64,000 nt of DNA, taken from NCBI GenBank assembly GCA_003565775.1, contig PXAT01000161.1, forward strand, positions 44,005 through 108,004, written 5' to 3'. Shown here piece by piece: positions 63,207 to 64,000 of the stretch. This DNA comes from Ectothiorhodospiraceae bacterium. Its GTDB lineage: Bacteria > Pseudomonadota > Gammaproteobacteria > Nitrococcales > Aquisalimonadaceae. Every line of letters starts with the position of its first letter. Position 1 is the stretch's first letter. A program made the translations under genes and the position numbers. A model generated the notes under the pieces. The model saw nothing but the letters and a program-made list of their open reading frames with translations, had not been told where the DNA came from and did no database searches.

Positions 63207-64000
63207 ATGAATGACGCCCTGCATGAACTGCTGCGCGAGCCCCGCATCTGGCGCGCAACATCGGCGCCGGCCGGCACTGCGGCCATTGCCAGCGGCTTTG
63301 CCGAACTGGACGCCCGACTGCCCGGTGGCGGCTGGCCGGAAGCGGCGCTGAGCGAGATCGTGCATGAGCAACAGGGCATCGGCGAACTGCAACTACTGAT
63401 GCCGGCCCTGGCCCGCATCAGCCACGGCAAGCGCTGGATTGCACTGATCGCGCCGCCGCATATTCCCTACGCCCCGGCCCTGGCGGCCAGAGGCATCGAC
63501 CTGTCACGCCTGCTGCTGGTCCGCCCTCGGAGCCAGACCGACACCTTGTGGGCCGTGGAACAGGCGCTGCGAGCCGGCACCTGTGCCGCCGTGCTGTGCT
63601 GGCCCGGCGTCGCAGATGCCCGTGCCCTGCGACGCCTGCAACTGGCCGCCGAGACCGGCAACAGTCTCGGCATTCTGTTCCGTGGCGAAGCGGACGCGGC
63701 CCGGCCATCGCCGGCTGCCCTGCGTCTGCGACTGCGCAAGGAGGCCAACGGTGACACCTGGCTCGATCTGCTCAAGTGTCGCGGGAGTGTCGGGCGGCCG
63801 TCGCTGCGCCTGGATCTGGACAGCCCGCAGATCCGGCCGCTGCCGGTCATGCGCCCGGCAAACAACGGCCAGCAGCGCCAGCGACCGGTCGGCGGCATGG
63901 CACCACCGCAGCGTGCCGCCGTTCATGCGCTACGGCCGCAGTCACGGCCGGAACGCACCAGACTGCCGCAGATGCAGTTGCCTCTGGACGGCGAACGACA
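63207..64000 (+). CDS. imuA: Translesion synthesis-associated protein ImuA (cut by right edge)
   Basis: The first 264 residues of a RecA-like protein. It begins NDALHELLREPRIWRATS and continues SGFAELDARLPGGGWPEAALSEIVHEQQGIGELQLLMPAL, the ImuA pattern (seen here in parts), then KRWIALIAPPHIPYAPALAARGID. ImuA acts with ImuB and DnaE2 in an SOS-induced mutagenesis cassette; imuB and dnaE2 would be expected just beyond the window. The ATG at 63207 follows ACGAGG. The end is missing because the frame runs off the sequence. The low conservation of this family makes SulA-like relatives the main alternative. Confidence 0.85.
   Translation, partial: MNDALHELLREPRIWRATSAPAGTAAIASGFAELDARLPGGGWPEAALSEIVHEQQGIGELQLLMPALARISHGKRWIALIAPPHIPYAPALAARGIDLSRLLLVRPRSQTDTLWAVEQALRAGTCAAVLCWPGVADARALRRLQLAAETGNSLGILFRGEADAARPSPAALRLRLRKEANGDTWLDLLKCRGSVGRPSLRLDLDSPQIRPLPVMRPANNGQQRQRPVGGMAPPQRAAVHALRPQSRPERTRLPQMQLPLDGER

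Overview
This is a GC-rich bacterial chromosome segment with dense housekeeping gene content. The gene set and order (smc-zipA-ligA; secG-tRNA-Leu; metY-rimP-nusA-infB-rbfA-truB-rpsO-pnp; ftsH-folP-glmM; carA-carB-greA; lexA-imuA) are those of a gammaproteobacterium. A complete 14-gene nuo operon with separate nuoC and nuoD, a DUF2818 gene after nuoN, and acidic stretches in ZipA and SecG suggest a halophilic or halotolerant member of the Ectothiorhodospiraceae/Chromatiales side of the class. That placement is inference from gene content, not a database match. I see no insertion sequence, prophage, CRISPR array or rRNA operon.

Layout. 1-5062 (minus): ligA (cut by the left edge), zipA, smc. 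5176-6129 (plus): gluQRS. 6248-17793 (plus): an acetate-centred signalling island. acs (acetyl-CoA synthetase) lies between two different sensor kinases, each carrying an N-terminal sodium:solute-symporter-like membrane domain and each preceded by a tiny two-helix membrane protein. With them are an NtrC-type sigma-54 activator, a stand-alone receiver and a degenerate kinase-like protein that lacks the phospho-accepting histidine. 17802-22660 (minus): L-2-haloacid dehalogenase, a chemoreceptor under a clear sigma-28 promoter, a zinc alcohol dehydrogenase and a YghU-type glutathione-dependent oxidoreductase. 22815-31979 (minus): the pnp-rpsO-truB-rbfA-infB-nusA-rimP cluster and initiator tRNA. 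32069-32989: a secreted hypothetical protein and DUF2818. 33005-47759 (minus): nuoN to nuoA. 47931-55655 (minus apart from yhbY): tRNA-Leu(GAG), secG, tpiA, glmM, folP, ftsH, rlmE, a small membrane protein, yhbY (plus) and greA. 55652-62395 (minus): carB, carA, relA. 62528-64000 (plus): lexA with two SOS boxes, then imuA, cut by the right edge.

How the parts may work together. The transcription/translation cluster, complex I, peptidoglycan and folate genes and carbamoyl-phosphate synthase are ordinary core functions. The part most worth study is the acs island. Its kinases have the architecture of CrbS/MxtR, known acetate-metabolism sensors of other gammaproteobacteria, but here the architecture is present twice, with different output partners on either side of acs. 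This looks like two parallel acetate or short-chain-acid sensing branches acting on acetate assimilation.

Start codons were chosen from ribosome-binding sites and family lengths. Promoters, hairpins and operators were read by eye and have no experimental support.
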